NCBI RefSeq assembly: GCF_005239095.1
Contig: NZ_SZUA01000002.1
Location: 806,001 to 870,000, forward strand
Source of the DNA: Luteimonas gilva
Lineage (GTDB): Bacteria > Pseudomonadota > Gammaproteobacteria > Xanthomonadales > Xanthomonadaceae
Length of the DNA: 64,000 nucleotides
Reading direction: 5' to 3'
In this document: piece after piece, positions 44,192-53,581 of the stretch
How the letters are laid out: every line of letters begins with the position of its first letter
Numbering within the stretch: the stretch's first letter is position 1
Translations under genes and position numbers: made by a program
Notes under the pieces: generated by a model
Databases searched by the model: none
Told to the model about the DNA's origin: nothing
Seen by the model: the letters and a program-made list of their open reading frames with translations, nothing else

Positions 44192-44229
44192 TGTCATCCC
44201 CGCGAAGGCGGGGATCCAGTGACTTTTGC
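44192..44229. repeat. Short hairpin repeat, family G
   Basis: TGTCATCCCCGCGAAGGCGG followed by GGATCCAGTGAC; stem ATCCCCGC / GCGGGGAT with a GAAG loop. Together with a family-F copy it fills the ahcY-metF gap. Confidence 0.65.
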
Positions 44230-44262
44230 TTCACCAGCCGGTGACGACGCGACTATGCGAGT

Positions 44263-44304
44263 CCGCGCGCCCTCACCCAATCCTCTCCCGCATGCGGGAG
44301 AGGG
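44263..44304. repeat. Repeat, family F (single hairpin copy)
   Basis: CCGCGCGCCCTCACCCAATC leading into CCTCTCCCGCATGCGGGAGAGG, a perfect hairpin with a 2-base loop. Similar to the right half of the element at 50224-50388. Just after the ahcY stop codon. Confidence 0.7.
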
Positions 44305-44314
44305 CTTGAGCGGA

Positions 44315-45745
44315 TCAGTAGCGGTAGTGGTCCGGCTTGTACGGGCCTTCCACCGCCACGCCGAGATAGTCGGCCTGTTCCTTGGTGAGCTTGGTCAGCT
44401 TCACGCCGATCTTTTCCAGGTGCAGGCGCGCGACTTCCTCGTCGAGCTCCTTCGGCAGGCGGTACACGGTCTTCTCGTACTTGTCCTTGTTCGCCCACAG
44501 GTCGATCTGGGCGAGGGTCTGGTTCGAGAACGAGTTGGACATGACGAAGCTCGGATGGCCGGTGGCGCAGCCCAGGTTCACCAGGCGGCCTTCGGCCAGC
44601 AGGAAGATCTCCTGGCCCGGCTTGATCACGTACTTGTCCACCTGCGGCTTGATGTTGATCTTCTTGGCGCCCGAAGCGTTCAGCGCGTCGACCTGGATCT
44701 CGTTGTCGAAGTGGCCGATGTTGCAGACGATGGCTTGGTTCTTCATCGACTGCATGTGCTTGAGCGTCAGCACGTCCTTGTTGCCGGTGGTGGTGACGTA
44801 GATGTCGGCGGTGCCGAGGGTGTCCTCGACGGTGGCGACCTCGTAGCCTTCCATCGCAGCCTGCAGCGCGCAGATCGGGTCGATCTCGGTGACGATCACG
44901 CGCGCGCCGTAAGCGCGCAGCGAATGCGCCGAACCTTTGCCGACGTCGCCGTAGCCGCACACGACCGCGACCTTGCCGGCCAGCATCACGTCCATCGCGC
45001 GCTTCAAGCCGTCGGCCAGCGATTCGCGGCAGCCGTACAGATTGTCGAACTTGGACTTGGTGACCGAGTCGTTGACGTTGATCGCCGGCACCAGCAGCTT
45101 GCCCTGTTCGGCGATCTGGTAGAGGCGGTGCACGCCGGTGGTGGTCTCTTCCGACACGCCCTTCCAGTCCTTGACCACATTGGTCCAGAAACCGGGGCGC
45201 TCCTTGGCGACGCGCTTGAGCAGGTTCTTGATGACGCCTTCCTCATGCGAGGAAGCCGGTTCGTCGACCCACTTCGAACCTTGTTCCAACTCGTAGCCCT
45301 TGTGGATCAGAAGGGTCACGTCGCCGCCGTCGTCGACGACCAGTTCCGGACCCTTGCCGCCCGGGAAAGTCACCGCATCGAGCGTGCAGTCCCAATACTC
45401 TTCCAGCGACTCGCCCTTCCACGCGAACACCGGCGTGCCGGACGCGGCGATCGCGGCCGCGGCGTGGTCCTGGGTGGAGAAGATGTTGCACGAGGCCCAG
45501 CGCACGTCGGCGCCGATGTCCTTCAGCGTCTCGATCAGCACCGCGGTCTGGATGGTCATGTGCAACGAACCGGTCACGCGCACCCCCTTCAGCGGCTTGG
45601 CGGCGGCGTGCTTCTTGCGGATCGACATCAGGCCCGGCATCTCGTGCTCGGCGATATCGATTTCCTTGCGGCCCCAATCGGCCAGAGAGATGTCGGCGAC
45701 TTTGTAATCGCCTTCGGTCGAGAAGGTTTTGACGACAGCGTTCAT
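44315..45745 (-). CDS. ahcY: Adenosylhomocysteinase
   Basis: A 476-residue NAD enzyme that splits S-adenosylhomocysteine into adenosine and homocysteine, removing the inhibitor of methyltransferases. The Rossmann motif [20 protein letters not shown] is near residue 264, with [20 protein letters not shown] before it and KPDHYRY at the extreme C terminus (the SAHase signature). N terminus [20 protein letters not shown] follows a long 5' leader containing an S-adenosylhomocysteine riboswitch. The frame continues upstream, but only the ATG at 45745 fits the family. Confidence 0.97.
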   Translation of the reverse strand: MNAVVKTFSTEGDYKVADISLADWGRKEIDIAEHEMPGLMSIRKKHAAAKPLKGVRVTGSLHMTIQTAVLIETLKDIGADVRWASCNIFSTQDHAAAAIAASGTPVFAWKGESLEEYWDCTLDAVTFPGGKGPELVVDDGGDVTLLIHKGYELEQGSKWVDEPASSHEEGVIKNLLKRVAKERPGFWTNVVKDWKGVSEETTTGVHRLYQIAEQGKLLVPAINVNDSVTKSKFDNLYGCRESLADGLKRAMDVMLAGKVAVVCGYGDVGKGSAHSLRAYGARVIVTEIDPICALQAAMEGYEVATVEDTLGTADIYVTTTGNKDVLTLKHMQSMKNQAIVCNIGHFDNEIQVDALNASGAKKINIKPQVDKYVIKPGQEIFLLAEGRLVNLGCATGHPSFVMSNSFSNQTLAQIDLWANKDKYEKTVYRLPKELDEEVARLHLEKIGVKLTKLTKEQADYLGVAVEGPYKPDHYRY

Positions 45746-45763
45746 GTGTAGCTCCGTTGTTGG

Positions 45764-45782
45764 GAATCCGGGTGGCGGATTC
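45764..45782 (-). promoter_or_regulatory. Hairpin between the SAH aptamer and the ahcY start
   Basis: GAATCCG / CGGATTC with a 5-base loop, about 19 bases before the ahcY ATG. It could be the expression platform or simply a stabilising stem; no U-run follows it. Confidence 0.45.
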
Positions 45783-45785
45783 GCA

Positions 45786-45915
45786 TTAACGGGCGCCGTT
45801 GTTGCAGAAACCCACGCCGAGCCTGGCCGTACTTTTGAATCCCTGCACAAGGGTGTGCAGGCTCTTGCGGAAGGATCCGCGTACAGGTCGCAGCGCCCCT
45901 CGGCGGGGCAGGTCG
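45786..45915 (-). promoter_or_regulatory. S-adenosylhomocysteine (SAH) riboswitch upstream of ahcY
   Basis: In transcript orientation the leader contains, in order, CCGAGGGGCGCUGCGACC near the 5' side, a variable hairpin with CUGCACACCCUUGUGCAGG, then GCCAGGCUCGGCGU and AACAACGGCGCCC. These match the order and consensus of the SAH riboswitch aptamer (GAGGrGCGCUGC..., GCCAGGCUCGG..., AACGGCGCUC), including the pairing between the 5' GGGGCGC and 3' GGCGCCC stretches. SAH riboswitches turn ahcY expression on when SAH rises. A separate hairpin (45764-45782, GAATCCG / CGGATTC) lies between the aptamer and the ribosome-binding site, so may be the expression platform. Boundaries are approximate. Confidence 0.85.
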
Positions 45916-46085
45916 CCATTTTATCGCTTCCTCGCGATGAAAGGATATGTCCACCCATCCGGCCGGGTGGTCTGTTTCGCCTATTCAGCCTTCTGCAACA
46001 ATGGCTTACGAGGGTTTGCCCTAGCTAATCGCGGCGCAAGGGCGGACCTACCATCGGGCCATCCTCCCGGTCGAGGCCCGCTGCC
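45916..46085. other. Divergent upstream region of ahcY and the HrpF-like gene
   Basis: 170 bases shared by the ahcY leader start and the plus-strand gene at 46086. I see no clear operator or matched promoter. The palindrome CCATCCGGCCGGGTGG (45955-45970) is the only notable symmetry. A weak GAGG precedes the ATG at 46086. Confidence 0.4.
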
Positions 46086-48095
46086 ATGCCCGAACTGAAC
46101 CCCAATATCGACGTCTTCCAGCGCAATTTCGACGTGTTCGATACCGCCGCCAAGGGGGGCAGCAAGGACGGCAACGTCAGCCGCGACGACGTGCAAGCGG
46201 TCGCCGACGGTTCGCAATACACCGCCGAACAGCGCGCCGCCGCGCAGTACCTGCTCGACCATCCCGACCAGTACGCGCTGCTCGACACCGGCAAGAACGG
46301 CGGCGGCCTGTACGCGGCCGACGGCGACATCACCCGCGGCGATGTGGATGCGGTGATCGCGAACGAACCGCTGTTCTCCGATACCGGCACCTTCGTCAGC
46401 GATGCGCCGGCGATCCCGGAGAACATCTCGGGCGATTTCGAGGATCCGGCCTCGGCCGCGGCCCAGACCGAGCGTCAGGCCGAAACCAGCATGGGCGACC
46501 GGGAAGCGGTGGCCACCAGCTATTTCATGAATATGGTGCGCGAGCACCAGAACGATCCGCAGTGGCTGCAGCGCTATTTCGCCGCGTTGGGCGCCGACAA
46601 GACCGCGCAATACCTCAATAACGTCGCCGATCCGAACCGCTACAGCAACACGTCGGCCGAATACGCCAACGGCGAGATCGCTACGGTGCGCACCGCCTTG
46701 CAAGGCATGTACGAAAGCGGCGCGCTGAAGGACGCCGACATCGCGCGCCTGGTCGAACATTGGGCGATGGAAGGCGGCGACTTCAACGCCGGCGTGGCGC
46801 AACTGTTCGGCGGCATGGAAGGCCGCCGCGCGCAGGACATGCAGAACGCGTTCTTCCGCGCGACCAGCGAATTGGCGCTGGCCGGGCAGGACGTGGCCAA
46901 TCGCCAATTCCATTTCTCCGACGGCGCCATCGGCCGGCTCAGCGACGGCGACCGCGAAAGCCTGGCGGCCGCGGGCGCTTACGTGCTCAGCCAAACCGGC
47001 ACCGAGAACCAAGTCGGCCGCCTGATCGACCTGCAAGCCGACGGCGGCGCGGAAGGCGGCACGATCGATCGCTTCATCACCTTGGCGATGGCCAACCCGA
47101 CCCAGGTCGCCGCGTTCGATTCCTACACCTACGACGCGCAGGACGCGCGCATGCGCGATCCGGATTCGCGCGGGCCGGTGGGCGGCGAAGTCGCGTACGA
47201 CGGCGTGGCGCGCCTGGTCAACACGCTCAGCGTGGACAGCACCTACCGCGGCGGCCCGGATCGTTTGCTGCCGCCGGCGCCGTACAGCTATTCGGCGCTG
47301 CAATCGGTGCGCGACGACGTGTTCTACGCCGCGTCCAACGGCCTGGACGCCAACCGCGACCAGTGGCAGGACAACACCACGCTCAAGGACGGCCTGTCGC
47401 GGATCCTGATGTCGGACTTCGACCGCATGGTGAGCGATGCGACCGCCGCCAACGGCGCCGGTTTCGACGACGAGCATCCGTTCCCGAAAGCGCTGGAGAA
47501 TTTCGCCCAGAACGTGCTGTTCACCGATCCCACCGGGGGTTCGCGCGACGCGACCAGCCAATTCCTGGTGGACAAGCTCAGCACGATGATCAACGACGTC
47601 AACACGCTCAACGACGCCGACTTCGCCGCCAAATACGACGGCAGCAACCAGGCGCAGATCACGCATTTGGCCGGCGCGATCCTCGGCCACATCGACAACG
47701 GCCTGGAGCAGGCGACGCAGGTATCCAGCGACAAGTACGAATCGGAGAAGAAAGGCCTGGAATTCGGCCTGGATCTGGCCTGGGCGCTGGGCCAGGACGG
47801 CTTGAAATTGCTGCCGGGCGGCAACGTGATCTCGACCATCCTGCCCGATTCGGTCACCGGCTCGGAAACCTTCGGCGCGATCAAGGGCGAGCTGATCTCG
47901 AAGATGCGCGAAGGCTTGGGCGATCAGGCGGCCGAGTTGCTGCTGGAGAAATTCCCCGATCTGCACGCCGACGGCGCGCTGTCCGGATTGACCCAGGAAT
48001 TGTCGGAAGTGGTGTCGGTCGGCAACGAGCGCGACTTCCTGTCTTCGCTGCTGAGCAGCTACGAATACGTCGACAGCAATCCCGCCGCGCAATAA
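46086..48095 (+). CDS. Large protein with HrpF/NolX-like Asp-Gly repeats (no signal peptide)
   Basis: A 669-residue protein that I do not recognise as an enzyme. Its N terminus carries two copies of an Asp-Gly module: residues 13-40 (RNFDVFDTAAKGGSKDGNVS) and about 58-92 (HPDQYALLDTGKNGGGLYAA, DGDITRGDVDAVI). Each joins a 'fDxlDTaakGGskDGkvS' loop, as in the repeat region of the HrpF/NolX type III translocon family (from memory), and could bind Ca2+ EF-hand-style. The rest is mostly helical with segments such as MVREHQNDPQWLQRYFAALG and EVVSVGNERDFLSSLLSSYE; no transmembrane helix or signal peptide. Secretion by an unseen system, or an intracellular role, both remain possible. It is followed by its own terminator. 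Confidence 0.5.
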   Translation: MPELNPNIDVFQRNFDVFDTAAKGGSKDGNVSRDDVQAVADGSQYTAEQRAAAQYLLDHPDQYALLDTGKNGGGLYAADGDITRGDVDAVIANEPLFSDTGTFVSDAPAIPENISGDFEDPASAAAQTERQAETSMGDREAVATSYFMNMVREHQNDPQWLQRYFAALGADKTAQYLNNVADPNRYSNTSAEYANGEIATVRTALQGMYESGALKDADIARLVEHWAMEGGDFNAGVAQLFGGMEGRRAQDMQNAFFRATSELALAGQDVANRQFHFSDGAIGRLSDGDRESLAAAGAYVLSQTGTENQVGRLIDLQADGGAEGGTIDRFITLAMANPTQVAAFDSYTYDAQDARMRDPDSRGPVGGEVAYDGVARLVNTLSVDSTYRGGPDRLLPPAPYSYSALQSVRDDVFYAASNGLDANRDQWQDNTTLKDGLSRILMSDFDRMVSDATAANGAGFDDEHPFPKALENFAQNVLFTDPTGGSRDATSQFLVDKLSTMINDVNTLNDADFAAKYDGSNQAQITHLAGAILGHIDNGLEQATQVSSDKYESEKKGLEFGLDLAWALGQDGLKLLPGGNVISTILPDSVTGSETFGAIKGELISKMREGLGDQAAELLLEKFPDLHADGALSGLTQELSEVVSVGNERDFLSSLLSSYEYVDSNPAAQ

Positions 48096-48113
48096 GCGCC
48101 GGCGGGATGCCCG

Positions 48114-48144
48114 CGCGCCGGGTGGAGGCCCGGCGCGTTTTTTT
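48114..48144 (+). terminator. Rho-independent terminator after the HrpF-like gene
   Basis: Stem CGCGCCGGG / CCCGGCGCG with a 6-base loop, then TTTTTTT; 18 bases after the stop codon. It separates the gene from the LysM gene downstream. Confidence 0.88.
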
Positions 48145-48161
48145 CATGCGTCCGGCTTTTT

Positions 48162-48237
48162 GTGGGAGCGGCTTCAGCCGCGAGCTTTTTGCTGGCCGGG
48201 AACCCGCGGGAAAGCTCGCGGCTGAAGCCGCTCCCAC
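48162..48237. repeat. REP pair, family B
   Basis: GTGGGAGCGGCTTCAGCCGC with GAGCTTTT left; AAAGCTCGCGGCTGAAGCCG with CTCCCAC right. It lies immediately after the terminator of the HrpF-like gene. Confidence 0.9.
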
Positions 48238-48421
48238 AAAGGCATGCAGAGCCATTGCCCGGGAGTGGATGGGGCCAATCGCCTTAACCCGCTCGTTTCG
48301 TCACTTCCCGCGGTGCGTCGGTCGCCGACCTGGGGTTTTCCCTAGCCTCATTCAGGCGCGCTGCGACGTTAGGCTATCGGCCGACATGAGGCTGTAACTT
48401 TTAAGAAGGAAGGATCCCTCC
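48238..48421 (+). other. Upstream region of the LysM gene at 48422
   Basis: About 180 bases without a gene. Likely promoter and leader: TAACTT lies about 27 bases before the ATG and AAGGAAGGA gives a good ribosome-binding site. A palindrome GGATCC occurs between the Shine-Dalgarno and the ATG. No other structure stands out. Confidence 0.35.
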
Positions 48422-50209
48422 ATGGCTAATATGGCTTACGTCGACGGCGGCGGTAGCGGCCCGATCGGTTCGCCGCAAGACCAACCGCAGACGCATACCG
48501 TCGCGACCGGCGAAACCTTGCGCGAGATCGCGGACCGATACGGCGTGCAGCCGCAGGCGATCCGCGACGCCAATCCGCAGATCTTCAAGAGCGGCGACGC
48601 CGACCGGCGCCACAACGCCATGGAGACCGGCGAAACGATCTGGTCGGGCGACCAGCTCAACATCCCGGCGGCGCCGCAGAGCGTCACCAACGAGCAGCCG
48701 CTGAGCAGCGATTTCAATCCGGCCTATCCTTCGCCCAACAGCGAATACACGGTCAACGGCCAGGGCCAGAACAACGGCGGCGCGATCACCTGGAACCCGG
48801 GCGACGGCACGGTGAAAGTCACCGCCTCGCACCAGCAGAGCGCCGAGTACGACACCACGCCGGCGCCGTTCGGCATTCCCGATGCGCGCCAACCGGGCGT
48901 CACCCTGGAAGCCAAGGTGCGCGGCGAACACGCCGAGACCGCCGGCTTCACCAACAAGGACGGCAACACCGAAGTGACGCTGGAGTGGGACACCTCCATC
49001 GTCGCCAGCGTGTCGGCCGAAGCGCAGGGCAAAGGCGTCAACCAGGCGGCGATCGAAGCCAGCGCCGGCGGCGGTTTCCGCGCGCGCTACAAGGTCGTGC
49101 TGCCGGGCGAGAACCGCAATCCGCTGGATGCGGCCAAGATCAATCCTTTCGATCCGACCACGATCCCGGTCGGCGTGACGGTGACGATGGATTCGCAGAC
49201 CTACACGCAGACCGGTTTGGCGGGCTCGTTCCGCCACATCGGCACCGAGACCAACATCAAGGACGCCTCCGGCACCAGCTATTCGGTGACCCGCGTCGAC
49301 GACAAGAACATCCGCGTGATCATGGGCCCGAACCAGGTGGTCGAGGCCTACAACGGCGTCGGCGTGAAGACCGACATCGCCACGGCGATGCTCGGCCGCC
49401 AGGACAATCTGGGCCAGTCGACGGTGCGCACCGCGACCTTCGACCTGTCGAACAAGGACGGGCAGGCGGCGTACTCGCATTTCGTCGCCACCGGCGAAGT
49501 CGCGCACCAGACGCCGGGCGTGAAGGACGTGGCCACCATCGAACGCATCGACTATTCCTCGCAGACCCGCGTCAAGCTGGGCCTGGGGCCGGAGTCCTTG
49601 AACGTGCAGGCGGATTTGGCCGGCGCGCAGAACACCGGCGCGTTCGTGAAGACGACCTATCCGGACGGCTCGTACGCGTACACGACCAATCTGCAGTACT
49701 CGGGCAACGTACCGTTGCAGGTCGTGCAGCGTTTCGACACGCAGGGCAACGAGATCCTGTCCGAGCGCACGTACCAGTTCACCATCAACGGCGACCGTCC
49801 GAGCTACAACTGGTTCGAACGTTTCATGGGTTCGAACGAAGGCGCGGAAGAGCGCAACATCGCGCAGAACCTCAACATCGCCCTGACCGGCAATCCCGAC
49901 GGCAACGGCCCCGCGCAAGCCGGCAAGAAGACCACCATCACCTTCACCGAAAGCCAGCTGCAAGGTTTGATGTCGCAAACCCGCAGCGCCGGCCAGGCCA
50001 GCCATCCCAGCAGCCCGCTGAACCTGCTGGTGGGCGGCAACAACGGCCAGCCGGTGGCGACCAGCATGGACTTCGCGGTGGCGATGGCGCGCAACCTGGG
50101 CGGCGACCCTTACGGCTTCGCAGAACGCCTGTTGCAGGTGTCGCAGATGGCCGATGGCGACGTGCGCAACGGTTGGAACCGCATCGACGCGGACGTCAAG
50201 AGCAGCTGA
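48422..50209 (+). CDS. Large LysM-domain protein of unknown function (no signal peptide)
   Basis: A 595-residue protein beginning with a LysM-like domain at about residues 24-82 (THTVATGETLREIADRYGVQ, GDQLNIPA), interrupted by a 20-residue insertion, followed by about 500 residues without a known domain. The body is rich in alternating polar/beta-like stretches (TVTMDSQTYTQTGLAGSFRH; FVKTTYPDGSYAYTTNLQYS; QGNEILSERTYQFTINGDRP). No signal peptide, lipobox or membrane helix. The start ATG 48422 has AAGGAAGGA upstream. A cytoplasmic or specially secreted cell-wall-binding protein is possible. It is separated from the HrpF-like gene by a terminator and a REP, so not in one operon, but the two share features of the 59210 protein. 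Confidence 0.55.
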   Translation: MANMAYVDGGGSGPIGSPQDQPQTHTVATGETLREIADRYGVQPQAIRDANPQIFKSGDADRRHNAMETGETIWSGDQLNIPAAPQSVTNEQPLSSDFNPAYPSPNSEYTVNGQGQNNGGAITWNPGDGTVKVTASHQQSAEYDTTPAPFGIPDARQPGVTLEAKVRGEHAETAGFTNKDGNTEVTLEWDTSIVASVSAEAQGKGVNQAAIEASAGGGFRARYKVVLPGENRNPLDAAKINPFDPTTIPVGVTVTMDSQTYTQTGLAGSFRHIGTETNIKDASGTSYSVTRVDDKNIRVIMGPNQVVEAYNGVGVKTDIATAMLGRQDNLGQSTVRTATFDLSNKDGQAAYSHFVATGEVAHQTPGVKDVATIERIDYSSQTRVKLGLGPESLNVQADLAGAQNTGAFVKTTYPDGSYAYTTNLQYSGNVPLQVVQRFDTQGNEILSERTYQFTINGDRPSYNWFERFMGSNEGAEERNIAQNLNIALTGNPDGNGPAQAGKKTTITFTESQLQGLMSQTRSAGQASHPSSPLNLLVGGNNGQPVATSMDFAVAMARNLGGDPYGFAERLLQVSQMADGDVRNGWNRIDADVKSS

Positions 50210-50223
50210 CCGCAACGCTTTAG

Positions 50224-50388
50224 CCCTCTCCCGCTCGCGGGAGAGGGTTGGCTGAGGGCGCGGAAATGCGAGATCGCGTCAACCAATTGTTTCCCGAGAT
50301 GGGATTAACCTTCATCCGCGCCTTTCGATGCGTCGGGCTACTCCGCGCGCCCTCACCCTAGCTCTCTCCCGCAAGCGGGAGAGGGGGC
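50224..50388. repeat. Composite repeat, family F, between the LysM gene and metK
   Basis: Left: CCCTCTCCCGCTCGCGGGAG and AGGGTTGGCTGAGGGCGCGG. Right: CCGCGCGCCCTCACCCTAGC and TCTCTCCCGCAAGCGGGAGA then GGG. Each end contains a perfect hairpin and the ends are inverted relative to one another across about 90 bases. Confidence 0.8.
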
Positions 50389-50401
50389 CAAGCCAAGCAA
50401 C

Positions 50402-50432
50402 AAAAAAAGCCGCGCATTGCGCGGCTTTTTTT
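50402..50432. terminator. Bidirectional Rho-independent terminator
   Basis: AAAAAAAGCCGCGC / GCGCGGCTTTTTTT with a 3-base loop (ATT). The A run and U run on both sides allow it to work for the plus-strand LysM gene and for metK from the minus strand. Confidence 0.88.
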
Positions 50433-50454
50433 GTTCATGCAACCTAAGCAGGCT

Positions 50455-51666
50455 TTACTTCAACCCAGCCGCCTTGCGCAGTTCCTCGGCCTTGTCCGTC
50501 TTCTCCCACGAGAACGACGTCGCCGTGTGCTTCTTGCCGGCCGAATCGACGTAGCTGATTTCCTTCGGCTTGCGGCCGAAGTGGCCGTAGGCGGCGGTGT
50601 CCTGGTACATCGGATGGATCAGGTCCAGCATCTTGATGATGCCGTACGGACGCAGGTCGAAATGCTTGCGGATCAGCTTCTCGATCTTGTCGTCGCCGAT
50701 CTTGCCGGTGCCGAAGGTGGTGACGGAGATCGAAGTCGGCTCGGCCACGCCGATCGCGTAGCTGACCTGCACTTCGCAGCGGTCGGCCAGGCCGGCGGCC
50801 ACGACGTTCTTGGCGACGTAGCGCGCGGCGTAGGCGGCCGAACGGTCGACCTTGGACGGATCCTTGCCGGAGAACGCGCCGCCGCCGTGGCGGGCCCAGC
50901 CGCCGTAGGTGTCGACGATGATCTTGCGGCCGGTCAGGCCGCAGTCGCCCACCGGGCCGCCGATCACGAACTTGCCGGTCGGATTGATGTGGAACTTGGT
51001 GCCCTTGTGCAGCCACTTGGCCGGCAGCACGGGCTTGAGGATCTCTTCGCGCACGGCTTCGATCAGATCCTTCTGCTTGACGTCCGGATCGTGCTGGGTC
51101 GACAGCACCACGGCGTCGATCGCCGAAGCCTTGCCGTCTTCGTAACGCAGCGTGACCTGGCTCTTCGCGTCCGGGCGCAGCCACGGCAGCGGCGACTTCT
51201 TCGCCTTGCGCACCTTGGCCTGCTGTTCGACCAGGCGGTGCGACAGGTGGATAGCGGCCGGCATGTAGCTGTCGGTCTCGTTGGTGGCGTAGCCGAACAT
51301 CAGGCCCTGGTCGCCGGCGCCTTGCTCTTCGGGCTTCTTGCGGTCCACGCCCTGGTTGATGTCGGGCGATTGCTTGCCGATCAGGTTCAGCACGCCGCAG
51401 GTGGCGCCGTCGAAGCCGACGTCGCTGCTGTTGTAACCGATGTCCAGGATCACCTTGCGGGTCAGCGCCTCCAGGTCGATCCATGCGCTGGTGGTGATCT
51501 CGCCGGCGACGATCGCCACGCCGGTCTTGACCATGGTTTCGCAAGCCACGCGGGCGCGCTTGTCCTGGGCCAGGATCGCATCGAGCACGGCATCGGAAAT
51601 CTGGTCGGCGACCTTGTCCGGATGGCCTTCGGAGACCGATTCGGAGGTGAAGAGGTAGCTGGACAT
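50455..51666 (-). CDS. metK: S-adenosylmethionine synthetase
   Basis: A 403-residue enzyme forming S-adenosylmethionine from methionine and ATP. Motifs: [20 protein letters not shown] at the N terminus, [32 protein letters not shown] (the hexapeptide-like signature), [22 protein letters not shown] (second signature). Start ATG 51666 follows CAGGAG. Length normal. It completes the methyl cycle with metF and ahcY. Upstream is an inverted repeat (51681-51699). Confidence 0.97.
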   Translation of the reverse strand: MSSYLFTSESVSEGHPDKVADQISDAVLDAILAQDKRARVACETMVKTGVAIVAGEITTSAWIDLEALTRKVILDIGYNSSDVGFDGATCGVLNLIGKQSPDINQGVDRKKPEEQGAGDQGLMFGYATNETDSYMPAAIHLSHRLVEQQAKVRKAKKSPLPWLRPDAKSQVTLRYEDGKASAIDAVVLSTQHDPDVKQKDLIEAVREEILKPVLPAKWLHKGTKFHINPTGKFVIGGPVGDCGLTGRKIIVDTYGGWARHGGGAFSGKDPSKVDRSAAYAARYVAKNVVAAGLADRCEVQVSYAIGVAEPTSISVTTFGTGKIGDDKIEKLIRKHFDLRPYGIIKMLDLIHPMYQDTAAYGHFGRKPKEISYVDSAGKKHTATSFSWEKTDKAEELRKAAGLK

Positions 51667-51680
51667 CGTTACAGGCTCCT

Positions 51681-51699
51681 GGAAGGGATTTATCCCTTT
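51681..51699 (-). promoter_or_regulatory. Inverted repeat upstream of metK, possible operator
   Basis: In the metK direction: AAGGGAT-AA-ATCCCTT, two 7-base arms with a 2-base centre, placed about 20 bases before the start codon and just before the Shine-Dalgarno. The tiny loop argues for a protein-bound DNA operator or a translational RNA hairpin rather than a terminator (no U-run). It is not the MetJ box sequence (AGACGTCT). Confidence 0.4.
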
Positions 51700-51883
51700 A
51701 TTCGGATGAAAAGATGGGCGCGCATGATACACGGCCGCGGCGGGCCGTGCATTGTGCCGCGAACCGGCTTGGCTTGCCGTTAAGCCGCGGCCGCCCGGCT
51801 TGTCATACCGCTGCCGCAAATCCGCCATTTCGCTGTCGCCGGACGCGCGCAGGCTGCCGGCGAAACCGGCCGTCCACACCCCT

Positions 51884-53581
51884 ATGCTCGAGCTAGAACA
51901 GCGACTGCAGCAGCGATTCCCCACCTGGTTCCGCGGGCGCCGGGCCGGCATCGCGCGGCCGCTGCTGCGCACCCTCGGCCGCTGGTCGCGGTTCGACACC
52001 ATCGAAGGCTTCCTGGCCGAAAGCGGCCATCTGCGCGACTTCGAATTCGTCGACGCCGCGATCGATCACGTGCAGGCGCGCTACACGGTGGAGGCTCCCG
52101 GGGGCGGCATCCCGGCGAAAGGGCGCCTGCTGATCGTGGCCAACCACCCGTCCGGCGCGCTGGATGCGCTGGCGCTGCTGCAACTCGTCGGCAGCGTGCG
52201 CCGGGACGTGCGGATCATCGCCAACGATCTGCTGTCCGCCATCCAGCCGCTGGGCGGGTTGTTGCTGCCGATCCGCATCCTGGGCGGACGCCCCGGCGCG
52301 GACAGCTTGCGCGCGGTGCGCCAGGCCTTGGAACAGGAACAGTGCGTGATCGTATTCCCGGCCGGCGAAGTGTCGCGCTTGGGATTGCGCGGCGTGCGCG
52401 ACGGACGCTGGCAGCGCGGCTTCGTCGGCTTCGCCCGCAAGACCGGCGCGCCGGTGCTGCCGGTGCGGATCCAGGCGCGCAATTCGGCGCTGTTCTACGG
52501 CGCCTCGGCGCTGTTCAAGCCGGCGGGCACCGCGCTGCTCGCGCGCGAAATGTACGCGCGCGGCAACAAGCCGCTGAGCCTGCGTATCGGCCAGCCGCTG
52601 ACGATCGCGCCGGAGACCGATTCGACGACCGCCCTGCGCACGGTGCGCAAGGCCTTGTACGCGCTTGGCAAGCGCAAGCCGCTCCCGATCGGCCCGGAAC
52701 CGCTGGCGGCCCCCGAATCCGCCGAGGCCGTGCGCCTGGCATTGCAAACGACCGAGCTGCTGGGCGAAACGCTGGACGGCAAGCAGATCCGCTGTGCGAC
52801 GCTGTCCGCCGATTCGCCATTGCTGTGCGAATTGGGCCGCTTGCGCGAACTCACTTTCCGCGAAGTCGGCGAAGGCACCGGCCGCAGCCGCGACCTGGAC
52901 GCCTACGACGCGCACTACGAACAGATCGTGCTGTGGGACGCGCAGGCGCAACGCATCGCCGGCGGCTACCGGGTGATGCGCGGCGCGCGCGCGCTGGCCG
53001 AGCGCGGCCTGGGCGGGCTATATACCGCTTCGCTATTCCGTTATGCCGAACAGGCCGTGCCGCATCTGGCCGAAGGCATGGAACTAGGCCGCAGCTTCGT
53101 CGTGCCGGAGTATTGGGGCAGCCGCAGCCTGGACTATCTGTGGCAGGGCATCGGCGCGTATCTGCGTTGCCATCCGCAAGTGCGCTACCTGTTCGGCCCG
53201 GTCTCGATCAGCGCCGCGCTGCCGCTGCCCGCACGCGAGCAGCTGGTGGCCTATTACCAGCGCTATTACGGCGCGCAGGAAGGCTTGGCCGCTTCGAACC
53301 GCCCGTTCCAGTATTTCGCCGCGCCGCCGTCGTTCGGCGAAATGGACGCGGACACCGCCTTCAACGTGCTGAAGGGCAATCTGGCCGCGCACGGCGCGTC
53401 CGTGCCGACGCTGTACAAGCAGTACACCGACCTGTGCGAACCGGGCGGCGCGCGTTTCCTGGCGTTCGGCGTGGATCCGTCGTTCAGCGATTCGATCGAC
53501 GGCCTGATCGAAGTCGACATGCACCTGCTGCGGCCGAAGAAGCGCAAACGCTATCTGCAAACGGACGGGGTGGCGGCATGA
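51884..53581 (+). CDS. OlsF-like bifunctional acyltransferase (ornithine-lipid synthase type)
   Basis: A 565-residue fusion. Residues about 60-300 are a PlsC/hemolysin-type lysophospholipid acyltransferase with the motif [15 protein letters not shown] (Asn87-His88 and Asp94), then [20 protein letters not shown] and [20 protein letters not shown]. The following ~200 residues have the features of an OlsB/ornithine acyltransferase GNAT fold: [59 protein letters not shown]. This order matches OlsF, which makes ornithine lipids in bacteria without separate olsB/olsA. It overlaps the next gene by ATGA. The role is inferred from domain composition only. Confidence 0.78.
   Translation: MLELEQRLQQRFPTWFRGRRAGIARPLLRTLGRWSRFDTIEGFLAESGHLRDFEFVDAAIDHVQARYTVEAPGGGIPAKGRLLIVANHPSGALDALALLQLVGSVRRDVRIIANDLLSAIQPLGGLLLPIRILGGRPGADSLRAVRQALEQEQCVIVFPAGEVSRLGLRGVRDGRWQRGFVGFARKTGAPVLPVRIQARNSALFYGASALFKPAGTALLAREMYARGNKPLSLRIGQPLTIAPETDSTTALRTVRKALYALGKRKPLPIGPEPLAAPESAEAVRLALQTTELLGETLDGKQIRCATLSADSPLLCELGRLRELTFREVGEGTGRSRDLDAYDAHYEQIVLWDAQAQRIAGGYRVMRGARALAERGLGGLYTASLFRYAEQAVPHLAEGMELGRSFVVPEYWGSRSLDYLWQGIGAYLRCHPQVRYLFGPVSISAALPLPAREQLVAYYQRYYGAQEGLAASNRPFQYFAAPPSFGEMDADTAFNVLKGNLAAHGASVPTLYKQYTDLCEPGGARFLAFGVDPSFSDSIDGLIEVDMHLLRPKKRKRYLQTDGVAA

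Noticed and set aside
43226-45751. An 841-codon frame antisense to metF and ahcY
   Set aside because: Spans two verified genes and the repeats between them; composition is antisense-like.
45981-48092. A 703-codon frame antisense to the HrpF-like gene
   Set aside because: The plus-strand protein has organised repeats, a following terminator and a normal composition, while the antisense is His/Arg-rich.
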